Shown here: piece by piece, positions 1 to 8,678 of the stretch | How positions within the stretch are numbered: the first letter of the stretch is position 1 | Layout: the number at the start of each line of letters is the position of its first letter | Assembly (NCBI GenBank): GCA_964451605.1 | Contig: CAYVJA010000016.1 | Location: 1-43,401, forward strand | DNA: 43,401 nucleotides | Direction of reading: 5' to 3' | DNA from: JAQVSH01 sp964451605 | Lineage (GTDB): Bacteria > Bacteroidota > Bacteroidia > Bacteroidales > UBA4181 | The notes under the pieces: model-generated | Told to the model about the DNA's origin: nothing | Seen by the model: the letters and a program-made list of their open reading frames with translations, nothing else | Databases searched by the model: none | Program-made: the position numbers and the translations under genes

Positions 1-609
1 CTCACCGGATCACGGACACCCGAGTCGTGGATGGTGAAACAGGAGCCGCTCACCTTTTTCGACATGAAGGCTGTGATTGAAAGCCTGCTTGCCCGTCTGG
101 GTATTGCTCCCGACTCGCTGCAACGGGTAGAACAAAAAGACGAAATTTTTGCACAGTCGCTTATCTGGCAAAAGAAGGATAAAACTTTCGTGCAGGCCGG
201 TCTATTGTCGAGAAATGTCCTGTCGTCGTTCGGTATTAAACAACCTGTCTGGTATGCCGACTTCGATTTCGACCGGATACTGGGCGCATTGCGTTCGCAC
301 AAAATTGCTTTTACCGAGTTGCCCAAATATCCTGAAGTGAGAAGAGACCTGGCCCTTTTGGTAGACAAAGAGGTTCGTTTTACCGATCTGAAAGCGGCTG
401 CTTTCGGTGCTGAACGGCGCCTTCTGAAGGAGGTCTCGCTGTTCGATGTCTATGAGGGCGATAAGATTGCAGAGGGCAAAAAGTCGTATGCACTCAGCTT
501 TATTCTTCAGGATACCGAGAAGACCCTTACCGACGGGCAGATTGATGCCACCATGCAGAAGCTCATAAAGAGTTTCGAAACCCAGTTTGGGGCAACACTC
601 AGAAAATAA
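1..609 (+). CDS. pheT: Phenylalanyl-tRNA synthetase beta subunit, C-terminal part
   Basis: This is the 3' end of pheT; the frame is open from base 1, so the gene begins outside the window and the ATG at 31 is internal. PheT is the large subunit of the alpha2-beta2 class II enzyme that charges tRNA-Phe. The first residues (TGSRTPESW, then a FFDMKAVIESLL stretch) match the catalytic-like core of beta subunits. The last ~95 residues (LPKYPEVRRDLALLVD through GQIDATMQKLI) are the ferredoxin-fold anticodon-binding domain that ends these proteins, so the natural C-terminus is present. The TAA stop is followed at once by a strong terminator. The pheT call is sure; only the last ~200 residues can be seen. 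Confidence 0.95.
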   Translation, partial: LTGSRTPESWMVKQEPLTFFDMKAVIESLLARLGIAPDSLQRVEQKDEIFAQSLIWQKKDKTFVQAGLLSRNVLSSFGIKQPVWYADFDFDRILGALRSHKIAFTELPKYPEVRRDLALLVDKEVRFTDLKAAAFGAERRLLKEVSLFDVYEGDKIAEGKKSYALSFILQDTEKTLTDGQIDATMQKLIKSFETQFGATLRK

Positions 610-646
610 AAAAAATCCCCCGGTCAAAAGGCCGGGGGATTTTTTT
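610..646. terminator. Bidirectional rho-independent terminator between pheT and aspS
   Basis: A GC-rich stem, TCCCCCGG (616-623) with CCGGGGGA (632-639), closes an 8-base loop. It is flanked by an A-run on the left and a T-run on the right, so it can terminate transcription from both sides. It sits between the convergent pheT and aspS stops. Confidence 0.9.
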
Positions 647-681
647 GCGCCATTTTCTATAGGGCCGAAGGATAAGGGAAA

Positions 682-2436
682 TTACTCCTGAAGTGTAACA
701 TTCAGAGAGAGTTCTTTCAGTTGCTCGTCCGAGACGGGAGCGGGGCTGTCTATCATGACGTCGCGTCCGGAGTTGTTTTTGGGAAAGGCAATCACATCGC
801 GGATAGAGTCGAGTCCTGCGAAGAGCGAAACCAGACGGTCGAAACCAAAGGCAATTCCTCCGTGAGGGGGTGCACCGTAGCGGAAGGCATTGATGATGAA
901 TCCGAATTGAGCCTCTGCCTGTTCGGGTGTAAAGCCCAGAATCTTGAACATCTTCTGCTGCAGGTTGTCGTCGTGGATCCGGATGGAGCCGCCTCCCACC
1001 TCTACGCCATTAATGACACAGTCGTAGGCGTTGGCCGAAACCCTTCCCGGATCGGATTCAAAGAAGGGAATATCTTCGGGTTTGGGCGAGGTAAAGGGGT
1101 GGTGCATGGCGTAGAAACGTTGGGTCTCCTCGTCCCACTCAAAGAGCGGGAAATCGACAACCCAGAGAGGGGCAAAAGTTCCCTTTTTGCGCAATCCCAG
1201 TTGGTTACCCATCTCCAGACGCAATTCACTCAGTGCGGAAAGGGTCCGTTTCCGTTTGCCGGCAAGAATCAACAGCAAATCGCCCGGCCGGGCTCCGCAA
1301 CGGTTCAACCACTCCTGAAGCATTTCAGGGGTATAAAATTTATCGACCGACGACTTAATCGAACCGTCGGCACCATATTTAACATATATCAGGCCTGATG
1401 CACCAATCTGAGGCCTTTTTACAAAATCGGTCAGTTCGTCGGTCTGTTTTCGTGTAAACTCTGCACATCCGGAGGCACAAATGGCTCCGATATACTCAGC
1501 CTGATCCAGAATGGAGAGCCCTTTTCCCCGGGCCATATCGGAAATCTCGTTAATCTCCATGCCAAAACGGATATCGGGTTTGTCGTTACCATACTTTTCC
1601 ATGGATTGGGCATAGGTCATTCTGGGAAACGGCCGAACGGTATCTATCTGTAAAACCTTGGCGAAGAGGTGACTAACCAGTCCTTCGAAGGTTTTCAGAA
1701 TATCTTCCTGCTCTATAAACGCCATTTCGCAGTCTATCTGGGTGAATTCCGGCTGACGGTCGGCCCGCAAATCCTCATCGCGGAAGCACTTCACTATTTG
1801 AAAGTAGCGGTCGAACCCGGCAACCATAAGAAGTTGCTTAAAGGTTTGCGGCGACTGGGGAAGGGCATAAAACTGACCGGGATTCATTCGCGAAGGGACT
1901 ACAAAGTCGCGGGCACCTTCGGGGGTAGATTTAATGAGAACCGGGGTTTCTACCTCAAGAAACTGCTGCATATCGAGGTATTTTCGGGTCTCCTGAGCCA
2001 TACGGTGGCGCAATTCCAGATTCTTTCTGACCGGACTGCGCCGAAGATCGAGATAACGGTATTTCATCCGTAACTCATCGCCTCCGTCCGACTCCTCTTC
2101 GATAGTGAAAGGAGGGGTTACCGATCGATTCAGAATAGAAAGGGTTTCGACTACAATCTCAATATCGCCGGTTGCCATTTTGGGGTTGCGGCTGGAACGT
2201 TCGCAAACATTTCCGGTTACCTGGATCACAAATTCCCTTCCCAGTTTGCGGGCTTCCAGGCAGAGATCCTGCCGCGCATCCATGTTGAAAACCAGTTGGG
2301 TTATTCCATACCTGTCGCGCAGGTCGATGAAGGTCATTCCTCCCAGATCACGGGTTTTTTGCACCCATCCGGCAAGGGTAACTTTCTGATTAACAAAATT
2401 GAGGTTGAGTTCTCCGCAGGTGTGTGTTCTATACAT
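682..2436 (-). CDS. aspS: Aspartyl-tRNA synthetase
   Basis: A class II aminoacyl-tRNA synthetase of 584 residues, close to the ~590 usual for bacterial AspRS; it charges tRNA-Asp in the cytoplasm. It starts MYRTHTCGELN, the normal N-terminus of the OB-fold anticodon-binding domain. The catalytic core carries motif 2 (FRDEDLRADRQPEFTQID) and motif 3 (GGIAFGFDRL), with a bacterial GAD-type insertion between them. The ATG at 2436 was chosen over an in-frame upstream start at 2532 because homology begins there and a TAnnTTTG box (2461-2468, minus strand) lies just upstream. It converges with pheT across a shared terminator and diverges from the M23 lipoprotein gene. Confidence 0.96.
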   Translation of the reverse strand: MYRTHTCGELNLNFVNQKVTLAGWVQKTRDLGGMTFIDLRDRYGITQLVFNMDARQDLCLEARKLGREFVIQVTGNVCERSSRNPKMATGDIEIVVETLSILNRSVTPPFTIEEESDGGDELRMKYRYLDLRRSPVRKNLELRHRMAQETRKYLDMQQFLEVETPVLIKSTPEGARDFVVPSRMNPGQFYALPQSPQTFKQLLMVAGFDRYFQIVKCFRDEDLRADRQPEFTQIDCEMAFIEQEDILKTFEGLVSHLFAKVLQIDTVRPFPRMTYAQSMEKYGNDKPDIRFGMEINEISDMARGKGLSILDQAEYIGAICASGCAEFTRKQTDELTDFVKRPQIGASGLIYVKYGADGSIKSSVDKFYTPEMLQEWLNRCGARPGDLLLILAGKRKRTLSALSELRLEMGNQLGLRKKGTFAPLWVVDFPLFEWDEETQRFYAMHHPFTSPKPEDIPFFESDPGRVSANAYDCVINGVEVGGGSIRIHDDNLQQKMFKILGFTPEQAEAQFGFIINAFRYGAPPHGGIAFGFDRLVSLFAGLDSIRDVIAFPKNNSGRDVMIDSPAPVSDEQLKELSLNVTLQE

Positions 2437-2460
2437 GGGGTTGGCGAATGGTTTAAGCCA

Positions 2461-2468
2461 CAAATGTA
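2461..2468 (-). promoter_or_regulatory. Bacteroidota-type -7 box for aspS
   Basis: On the minus strand this reads TACATTTG, matching TAnnTTTG, about 24 bases upstream of the aspS ATG. No clear TTTG (-33) element is seen at the right spacing. Confidence 0.5.
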
Positions 2469-2564
2469 TAAAAAGCGCCGTCAAGTTTGATGTCTCTCCA
2501 AAAAAAAGGGGTTTCTCGCGGGTTTGCTTCAATTTTCGTAAATTGCGCCCCCAATCTCTGCTGT

Positions 2565-3674
2565 ATGTTTAGATTTATTCTGTTTTTCCTCTTATTGGGC
2601 GTTTCGGGCTGCCGGACTGCGCGCGGGCCGATGGCTTTGTCGTCCTCAGAGGGTACTGCATCAGCGATGATAACGCCCGAACGTGTGGAGGCCGGTTTCC
2701 CCGATGTCAGTCAGATCTTGTCGGGTGTCGAAAGGGCAAAGCCTATACCGCTACCATCGCCCATATCGGCTCCCCCCAGAGCTCGGGAGGGTCGTCCGGC
2801 GCAGATACATTACGGCGATTCCTGGAATAATCGTGATTTTCGGACCGGCCCCCGGTGGATCCCGTCCGATACAGTAGCTCTCTATCTCCTGGCCGACGAG
2901 GAGCGTTACCATCTTCCTGCCGGTAAACCCATTTCGGAGTTCGGCCCCAGGGGGCGTTCAAGACATACCGGCCTCGATCTGAAGATGAATCTTGGCGACT
3001 CTCTCTTTGCCTCGTTCGATGGCATGGTGCGATTTGCAGGCACCTACTCGGGGTATGGGAAGGCGGTATTAATCAGATGTTATAACGGCCTCGAACTGGT
3101 GTATGCCCATCTGAGCTCCATTGGGGTAAAGGTCGATCAGGTGGTAAGGGCCGGCGAGTTGATTGGCCGGGCAGGCCGGACGGGAAGGGCCACTACGGTT
3201 CATCTTCACCTGGAGACCCGCTTCAAGGGCGAACCCTTCAATCCGCGACTGGTTTTTAATCACGCACAGGGTATGCTTCGATCGGCTGTACTGGTTCTGA
3301 CCCCCTCTTCCTTTAAGCTCAACGGAAACCGTATTCCCGATGGCGATCTCTCGTTTGCATTACAGTCGGAGTTAATCTCACGCAGGGTAACCGGATCGTC
3401 GTTTTCTGTTTTGCCCTCCGAACCTGAAGTCCGGATTGCTTTGCAACCGGATAGGCAGCCACAGCCAGCCGAAACGCTTCAGGTAAACCCAAAACCGACA
3501 GACAATAAACAAGATACATCACAGCCGGATGCTTTAGTGCATACTGTGCAGAAGGGCGATACCCTGTATGCACTTGCCCGGCGATATGGCACATCTATTC
3601 ATGCAATCTGCAGCCGAAACGGCATAACCGAGAAATCGGTATTGCGGCTAGGTCAGAAATTACAAATTTTATGA
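2565..3674 (+). CDS. M23-family metallopeptidase lipoprotein with C-terminal LysM
   Basis: A 369-residue predicted outer-membrane or periplasmic lipoprotein. The signal peptide ends in a lipobox (LGVSGC, Cys16). Residues ~120-230 form a LytM/M23 domain with the zinc and catalytic set H134xxxD138, H182 and the HLH motif at 213-215. The last ~45 residues are a LysM peptidoglycan-binding repeat (HTVQKGDTLYALARRYG). It probably cleaves or remodels peptidoglycan cross-links. The start at 2565 was chosen because it places the signal peptide at the N-terminus; an upstream in-frame start at 2487 would not. Its TGA overlaps the atpD ATG (ATGA at 3671-3674), which suggests translational coupling. A paralogue lies at 6413-7387. 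Confidence 0.88.
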   Translation: MFRFILFFLLLGVSGCRTARGPMALSSSEGTASAMITPERVEAGFPDVSQILSGVERAKPIPLPSPISAPPRAREGRPAQIHYGDSWNNRDFRTGPRWIPSDTVALYLLADEERYHLPAGKPISEFGPRGRSRHTGLDLKMNLGDSLFASFDGMVRFAGTYSGYGKAVLIRCYNGLELVYAHLSSIGVKVDQVVRAGELIGRAGRTGRATTVHLHLETRFKGEPFNPRLVFNHAQGMLRSAVLVLTPSSFKLNGNRIPDGDLSFALQSELISRRVTGSSFSVLPSEPEVRIALQPDRQPQPAETLQVNPKPTDNKQDTSQPDALVHTVQKGDTLYALARRYGTSIHAICSRNGITEKSVLRLGQKLQIL

Positions 3675-5170
3675 CAGGAAAAGTTATTCAAATTATTGGC
3701 CCGGTTGTCGATGTGGCGTTCGAAGGCATCGGGCACAACCTGCCTCCCATCCACGAGGCACTGGAGTTGCGTAAACCCGACGGTACCGCTCTGATACTAG
3801 AGGTGCAGCAGCACATCGGCGAAGACGCAGTTCGTACCGTTTCAATGGATTCTACCGACGGTTTGTGGCGGGGAATGGAGGTGCGCGCTCTGGGACATCA
3901 GATTCTCATGCCCGGCGGGCCCGGTGTAAGAGGGCGTCTGTTGAATGTAGTGGGTAAAGCGATAGATGGTTTAGCTCCGGTCGATTCCTCCGACGGGAAT
4001 CCGATTCATAAGGAGGCACCCGGATTCGAGGAGCTTACTACCCATGCTGAGGTGCTTAATACCGGTATCAAGGTGATCGACTTGTTAGAACCCTATCTGA
4101 AAGGGGGAAAGATTGGCCTTTTTGGAGGAGCCGGTGTAGGAAAGACTGTGCTGATCATGGAGTTGATTAATAATGTGGCCAAAAAATATAATGGGATTTC
4201 GGTTTTTACCGGCGTAGGCGAACGAACCCGCGAAGGAAACGATCTGTTGCGCGAAATGATCGACTCCGGGGTTATCAGGTATGGAGAAGCCTTTAAAAAG
4301 TCGATGGATGAGGGGGGATGGGATCTTTCGCTTGTCGATCCCGAAGAACTTAAACAGTCGCAGGCAACGCTGATTTTCGGGCAGATGAACGAACCTCCCG
4401 GAGCCCGTTCGCGGGTGGCACTTTCGGGTCTGACCGTGGCCGAATCATTTCGTGATCAGGGCGAAGCTGTGGGGCACGATATCCTTCTCTTTATCGACAA
4501 CATCTTTCGGTTTACCCAGGCCGGATCGGAGGTGTCAGCCCTTTTGGGCCGGATGCCCTCGGCTGTGGGTTACCAACCCACTCTTGCATCCGAGATGGGC
4601 CTCTTGCAAGAGCGGATTGCCTCCACACATAAAGGATCCATCACTTCGGTTCAGGCCATCTACGTTCCTGCCGACGACCTCACCGACCCGGCGCCGGCCA
4701 CCACATTTGCCCATCTGGATGCCACCACGGTATTGAGCAGAAAGATCTCCGAACTGGGTATCTATCCTGCGGTCGATCCGCTCGACTCCACGTCACGGAT
4801 TCTGGCTCCCGATATTGTCGGGCAAGAGCATTATGAGGTGGCACAACAGGTGAAGAACCTGTTACAGCGCTATGTCGAACTGCAGGACATCATCTCTATT
4901 CTTGGAATGGACGAACTGTCGGACGAGGACAAACTGGCGGTTCATCGGGCCAGAAGGGTGCAACGTTTTCTCTCACAGCCCTTTCATGTGGCTACCCCTT
5001 TTACCGGAATTCCGGGTGTTTTTGTTGAACTTGCCGATACCATTGCAGGATTTAAAGCCATTTTAAGTGGCGAAATGGATAATTATCCTGAGGCGGCTTT
5101 CATGAATGTAGGTTCCATCGAGGAGGTGATTAAGAAATCAGGAAAGAGTAAGGTCAAAGCCAAAAAGTAG
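3671..5170 (+). CDS. atpD: F1Fo ATP synthase subunit beta
   Basis: Catalytic beta subunit of the F1 ATPase, 499 residues. The Walker A loop GGAGVGKT is at 152-159, Walker B is in ILLFIDNIFRF, and the GERTREGND and ALSGLTVAE signatures are present. It works in the alpha3-beta3 ring that makes ATP from proton or sodium flow. The start overlaps the M23 gene by four bases and atpC follows after six. No other ATP synthase gene follows, so the rest of the complex (B, E, F, H, A, G) must be encoded elsewhere. Identity is certain; the coupling ion cannot be judged from beta. Confidence 0.97.
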   Translation: MTGKVIQIIGPVVDVAFEGIGHNLPPIHEALELRKPDGTALILEVQQHIGEDAVRTVSMDSTDGLWRGMEVRALGHQILMPGGPGVRGRLLNVVGKAIDGLAPVDSSDGNPIHKEAPGFEELTTHAEVLNTGIKVIDLLEPYLKGGKIGLFGGAGVGKTVLIMELINNVAKKYNGISVFTGVGERTREGNDLLREMIDSGVIRYGEAFKKSMDEGGWDLSLVDPEELKQSQATLIFGQMNEPPGARSRVALSGLTVAESFRDQGEAVGHDILLFIDNIFRFTQAGSEVSALLGRMPSAVGYQPTLASEMGLLQERIASTHKGSITSVQAIYVPADDLTDPAPATTFAHLDATTVLSRKISELGIYPAVDPLDSTSRILAPDIVGQEHYEVAQQVKNLLQRYVELQDIISILGMDELSDEDKLAVHRARRVQRFLSQPFHVATPFTGIPGVFVELADTIAGFKAILSGEMDNYPEAAFMNVGSIEEVIKKSGKSKVKAKK

Positions 5171-5176
5171 TGAGCT

Positions 5177-5428
5177 ATGAAAGTGGAAGTGATCTCTTCG
5201 GGTAAGGTGCTCTTTTCTGGCGAAGCCGACTCCGTGAAGGTGCCGGGTGAACAGTCGCCCTTTACCATTCTCAAAGGACATATCCCCATTGTCTCTTCTT
5301 TGGTAAGCGGTAATCTCCTGATTGAGCACTCGGGGAAAATGCACACCATTGCCATTACGGGTGGTTTTGTTCAGGTTTCAAAAGAGCGTATTCTTATTTT
5401 AGTGAAGGATGACGGCGAAAAGGGTTAA
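5177..5428 (+). CDS. atpC: F1Fo ATP synthase subunit epsilon, short form
   Basis: Only 83 residues, covering the N-terminal beta-sandwich (KVEVISSGKVLFSGEADSV ... FTILKGHIPIVS) that binds gamma and the c-ring. The C-terminal two-helix inhibitory domain of E. coli epsilon is absent. Short epsilon subunits are usual in Bacteroidota, so this is probably not a truncation. It implies that the helix-based block of ATP hydrolysis is missing. The last 20 bases overlap the start of the GT9 gene in another frame. Confidence 0.92.
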   Translation: MKVEVISSGKVLFSGEADSVKVPGEQSPFTILKGHIPIVSSLVSGNLLIEHSGKMHTIAITGGFVQVSKERILILVKDDGEKG

Positions 5429-6407
5429 ATTCTTGGTAATCCGGTTCAGCTCGATTGGCGACATTGTTCTCACGTCGCCGGTGGTCCGGCATATCAAATG
5501 CCGGATTCCGGATGCCGAAGTGCACTTTGTTACCAAAAGAGCCTTTGCACCGTTGGTTGCCAACAATCCCTATATCGATAAAATTCACCTGCTCGATGAT
5601 TCACTGGCGCAGCTTATCAACCGGCTACGGGCCGAAAAGTTTGATCATATCATTGATCTGCACGATAATCTTCGCTCTTTTCTGATTAAGCGGCTTCTCG
5701 GAGTGCCTTCCCAAACCTATTGCAAAAACAGGATAGGCCGATGGTTGCTGGTTTCCGCCGGCATCAACCGGATGAAGGGGCATATTGTGGAGCGCTACAT
5801 GAAGACACTTCTGCCCTGGAACATTGGCGACGACGGAAAAGGGCTCGATTTCTTTGTTGCCCCCGACACTACCGTCGACAGGGGAGAGTTGCCCCCCGCC
5901 TTTGCCTCCGGGTTCGCCGTTTTCGTGGCAGGAACCATGCACTTTACCAAGCAACTTCCGCTCGAAAAACAGATTGAAATTTGTCGGGGTATCACCTGGC
6001 CCATCTTAATTCTGGGCGGGGAAAAAGAGGCTGAACTGGGCGAAGCCATTGTTCGCGGGGCTAACCGTGATAATCTGGTGAATGGGTGTGGAGCCTACTC
6101 TCTGTCCCAATCGGCACTTTGGATTTCCCTGTCGAAGTTAGTAGTCACCAACGATACCGGCTTAATGCATATTGCCGCTGCTTACGCAAAGCCCATCCTG
6201 GCAACCTATGGCAACAGTGTGAGTGCATTTGGTTTCGATCCCTACCGGGTACCGGCCTCATCGCAAATCTTCCAGGTGGAGCTTCGTTGTCGTCCCTGTT
6301 CGAAATTTGGCGGGCCGGCTTGCCCTAAAGGCCATTTCAATTGTATGCAACAAATTAACAGCCAGGCTATAGTGCTGGCTGCTAATGCTATCATGCAACA
6401 GGAATAA
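5409..6407 (+). CDS. Glycosyltransferase family 9 (heptosyltransferase-like)
   Basis: A 332-residue GT9 protein, the family of ADP-heptose:LPS heptosyltransferases and relatives that build lipopolysaccharide core at the inner face of the inner membrane. The N-terminus VIRFSSIGDIVLTSPVVRH is the GT9 acceptor-side signature. The nucleotide-sugar side shows VVTNDTGLMHIAAAY followed by ATYGNS, also typical. A cysteine-rich tail (LRCRPCSKFGGPACPKGH) resembles that of other Bacteroidota GT9 proteins. The donor sugar cannot be told from sequence. The ATG lies inside atpC, giving a 20-base overlap that suggests coupled translation. It converges on the second M23 gene with only five bases between the stops. 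Confidence 0.87.
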   Translation: MTAKRVKFLVIRFSSIGDIVLTSPVVRHIKCRIPDAEVHFVTKRAFAPLVANNPYIDKIHLLDDSLAQLINRLRAEKFDHIIDLHDNLRSFLIKRLLGVPSQTYCKNRIGRWLLVSAGINRMKGHIVERYMKTLLPWNIGDDGKGLDFFVAPDTTVDRGELPPAFASGFAVFVAGTMHFTKQLPLEKQIEICRGITWPILILGGEKEAELGEAIVRGANRDNLVNGCGAYSLSQSALWISLSKLVVTNDTGLMHIAAAYAKPILATYGNSVSAFGFDPYRVPASSQIFQVELRCRPCSKFGGPACPKGHFNCMQQINSQAIVLAANAIMQQE

Positions 6408-6412
6408 ATGAA

Positions 6413-7387
6413 TCAGATTTTGAGTCGCTGGCCAATCCGAAGGATAGAGGTCGACTTAATGCCATTGTTCTTACAGAGTCGCGAAACCGAAACTCCGCAT
6501 CTGCGGGCAATGTGACCCAGCGTATCGCCTTTTCTTACTACATAGTATTTTACTTCGCGCACCTGTTTCAGGTAGCTGAAGTTGGCGGCACAAAGGGGTA
6601 AATCTTCCCGTAGCACCTTTCCTGTCTCGAAGTTAACCAACTCCACAGGGTTCATGGGTTGCCCCAGGTAACGCATCTCATAATGGAGGTGTGCCCCGGT
6701 CGATCGTCCTGTACTGCCTCCCAGGCCCAATACCTCACCACTGCGAACCACCTGGTTGATTTTTACAAGAGGCTTGGTGAGATGGGCGTAAATGGTTTCG
6801 AGCCCGTTAAAGTGGCGGACCACCACATAGTGGCCAAAACCACCGCGGTTGTAGCGAACAATCCGGACCATTCCATCGAACGAGGCGCGTACCGAATCTC
6901 TCATGAACAACTTAAGGTCGGTTCCGTAATGAAAAGCATACCGGCGGAATCCGAAGTTTGAGGTGATCCGGATAAAACTATCTAGGGGAGGGGTGAAGCC
7001 CTGCAGATCGATAAGCGAGGTGTCCTTCTTTTGGAGCATATCCACCTTGTAAGGATTCAGAATGTGGTGAACCCACGAGTTATAGAGTGTAGCGGAGGGC
7101 ACCTTTGTGGTATCGATGGTACCGTTGCAGGCCATTAACGAATCCATCTCGGCCAAATAGGAATCGATACTCTCTGCATCATCAAGACTTCCCTCCTCTT
7201 CTGTAAATTCGGTGAACTCGGAGTCTGTAAGAGGAATGTGCAGAGAATCTATGCCCGATGAAAAATCGTGCATAGATACGGGAATGGTTTTGGCCAACTG
7301 CAAGGTATCGGGCTCCTCTGCTACCACACGGAGAGCAAGGAAGAGAAGGGAGATAATGTAAGTGGCTGTAAGAGAGCGAGTAGTCAT
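6413..7387 (-). CDS. M23-family metallopeptidase with C-terminal LysM
   Basis: A 324-residue exported M23/LysM protein. The N-terminus has a Sec signal peptide (IISLLFLALRVVAEE) without a lipobox cysteine. An acidic linker (about residues 45-85) is followed by a LytM domain with H153xxxD157, H202 and HLH at 233-235. A LysM repeat (YVVRKGDTLGHIARRCGVS) closes the protein. The domain order matches the lipoprotein at 2565-3674, but this copy looks soluble or loosely attached. Its likely role is peptidoglycan hydrolysis or activation of another hydrolase in the periplasm. A TAnnTTTG box lies just upstream of the ATG. Confidence 0.87.
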   Translation of the reverse strand: MTTRSLTATYIISLLFLALRVVAEEPDTLQLAKTIPVSMHDFSSGIDSLHIPLTDSEFTEFTEEEGSLDDAESIDSYLAEMDSLMACNGTIDTTKVPSATLYNSWVHHILNPYKVDMLQKKDTSLIDLQGFTPPLDSFIRITSNFGFRRYAFHYGTDLKLFMRDSVRASFDGMVRIVRYNRGGFGHYVVVRHFNGLETIYAHLTKPLVKINQVVRSGEVLGLGGSTGRSTGAHLHYEMRYLGQPMNPVELVNFETGKVLREDLPLCAANFSYLKQVREVKYYVVRKGDTLGHIARRCGVSVSRLCKNNGIKSTSILRIGQRLKI

Positions 7388-7406
7388 TTTCCGCGTTTCG
7401 TTTGAG

Positions 7407-7414
7407 CAAAATTA
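7407..7414 (-). promoter_or_regulatory. Bacteroidota-type -7 box for the second M23 gene
   Basis: On the minus strand this reads TAATTTTG, matching TAnnTTTG, about 20 bases upstream of the ATG at 7387. No convincing -33 TTTG is present. Confidence 0.45.
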
Positions 7415-7445
7415 AAAAAAATAACGAATACACAGAGAAATGTGT

Positions 7446-7479
7446 AAAAAAAACGTCCTGATTCTGCAGGACGTTTTTT
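7446..7479 (-). terminator. Rho-independent terminator of grpE-dnaJ
   Basis: Stem CGTCCTG (7454-7460) pairs with CAGGACG (7467-7473) around a 6-base loop. It is extended by A/T flanks that give a T-run on the minus strand. It lies just past the dnaJ stop at 7502 and separates dnaJ from the downstream M23 gene. Confidence 0.88.
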
Positions 7480-7501
7480 GAGATAAGAGAAGGGCTATAT
7501 G

Positions 7502-8668
7502 TTATTCCCGATTTTGGAAGAAGGTGCGCATTTTGGCAAAGAACCCCATATCCTTATTCCCTTCTTCGGGAGAGAAGTGTTCGGAGGTGGAGAATTTTTC
7601 CATTGCAGCTTTCTCTTCACGATTTAACTCTTTGGGAATCCATACGTTGATATTTACCAAGAGGTCGCCGCGCCCATATCCGTTTACGTCGGGAAGCCCT
7701 TTGCCTCTGAGTCGTAAAATCTTTCCAGGTTGGGTTCCGGGCTCTATCTTGATTTTTACTTTACTGTCGACGGTAGGTACTTCGATAGTTGCCCCCAGTG
7801 TGGCTTCGGGTACCGAAAGGTAAAGGAAGTATACCAGATCGTTACCATCGCGCAGCAACTCGGGATGATCCTCTTCGTCGATAAGCACCAGCAAATCGCC
7901 GGGGATTCCCCCTCTTCGGGCTGCATTTCCTTTTCCGCTTACCGAAATTTGCATATTCGAGGCTACGCCCGCTGGTATCCTAATGGGGATAACCTCTTGT
8001 TGCTGAACAATTCCTTCGCCGTGACAATGGGTACATTTACGGGTAATGATGCGGCCCTCACCCCCACACATGTTACAAACGCTCGAGGTTTGCATCTGTC
8101 CCAGGATGGTGTTGGTTACACGGGTTACATGTCCGGTTCCCCTGCACTGTGCACAGGTAGAATAGGCCGAAGAGCTCTCAGCTCCCGATCCGCCGCACTC
8201 CTTACAGGTAACATATTTGTTAACCTTAATCTTTTTTTCCACGCCGTTGGCAATCTCCTGAAGGTTGAGTTTAACCTTCACTCTCAAATTTGCCCCGTGG
8301 TTTACATTGCGTCCGCCACCGCCTCCGCCGCCGAACCCCCCGAAGCCGCTAAAGCCGCCGAAACCGCCAAAGATGTCTCCGAATTGCGAGAAGATATCCT
8401 CCATGGTCATGCCGCCGCCATAACCGGCACCACCCCCGTTGTTACCCATTCCGGCATGGCCAAACTGGTCGTAACGGGCCTTCTTCTGCTCGTCACTCAA
8501 TACCTCATAGGCCTCGGCAGCCTCTTTGAATTTTTCCTCTGCCTCTTTGTTGCCGGGGTTTTTGTCGGGATGATATTGAATGGCTTTCTTTCGGTAGGCT
8601 TTCTTTATCTCCTCTTTCGAAGCGCTCTTCGGCACTTCGAGAACTTCGTAATAATCGCGTTTCGCCAT
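7502..8668 (-). CDS. dnaJ: Chaperone protein DnaJ (Hsp40)
   Basis: A full-length type I DnaJ of 388 residues. The J domain starts at MAKRDYYEVL and contains the HPD motif (YHPDKNPG) that stimulates DnaK ATPase. A glycine- and phenylalanine-rich region follows. Four CxxCxGxG-type zinc repeats (CKECGGSG, CAQCRGTG, CNMCGGEG, CTHCHGEG) precede the C-terminal substrate-binding domains. The start at 8668 was preferred over an in-frame ATG at 8689 because the family begins there and GGGAG lies a few bases upstream. It follows grpE by 10 bases and ends at a terminator, so grpE-dnaJ is a two-gene heat-shock operon. dnaK is not in the window. Confidence 0.97.
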   Translation of the reverse strand: MAKRDYYEVLEVPKSASKEEIKKAYRKKAIQYHPDKNPGNKEAEEKFKEAAEAYEVLSDEQKKARYDQFGHAGMGNNGGGAGYGGGMTMEDIFSQFGDIFGGFGGFSGFGGFGGGGGGGRNVNHGANLRVKVKLNLQEIANGVEKKIKVNKYVTCKECGGSGAESSSAYSTCAQCRGTGHVTRVTNTILGQMQTSSVCNMCGGEGRIITRKCTHCHGEGIVQQQEVIPIRIPAGVASNMQISVSGKGNAARRGGIPGDLLVLIDEEDHPELLRDGNDLVYFLYLSVPEATLGATIEVPTVDSKVKIKIEPGTQPGKILRLRGKGLPDVNGYGRGDLLVNINVWIPKELNREEKAAMEKFSTSEHFSPEEGNKDMGFFAKMRTFFQNRE

Positions 8669-8678
8669 TGTCTCCCTG

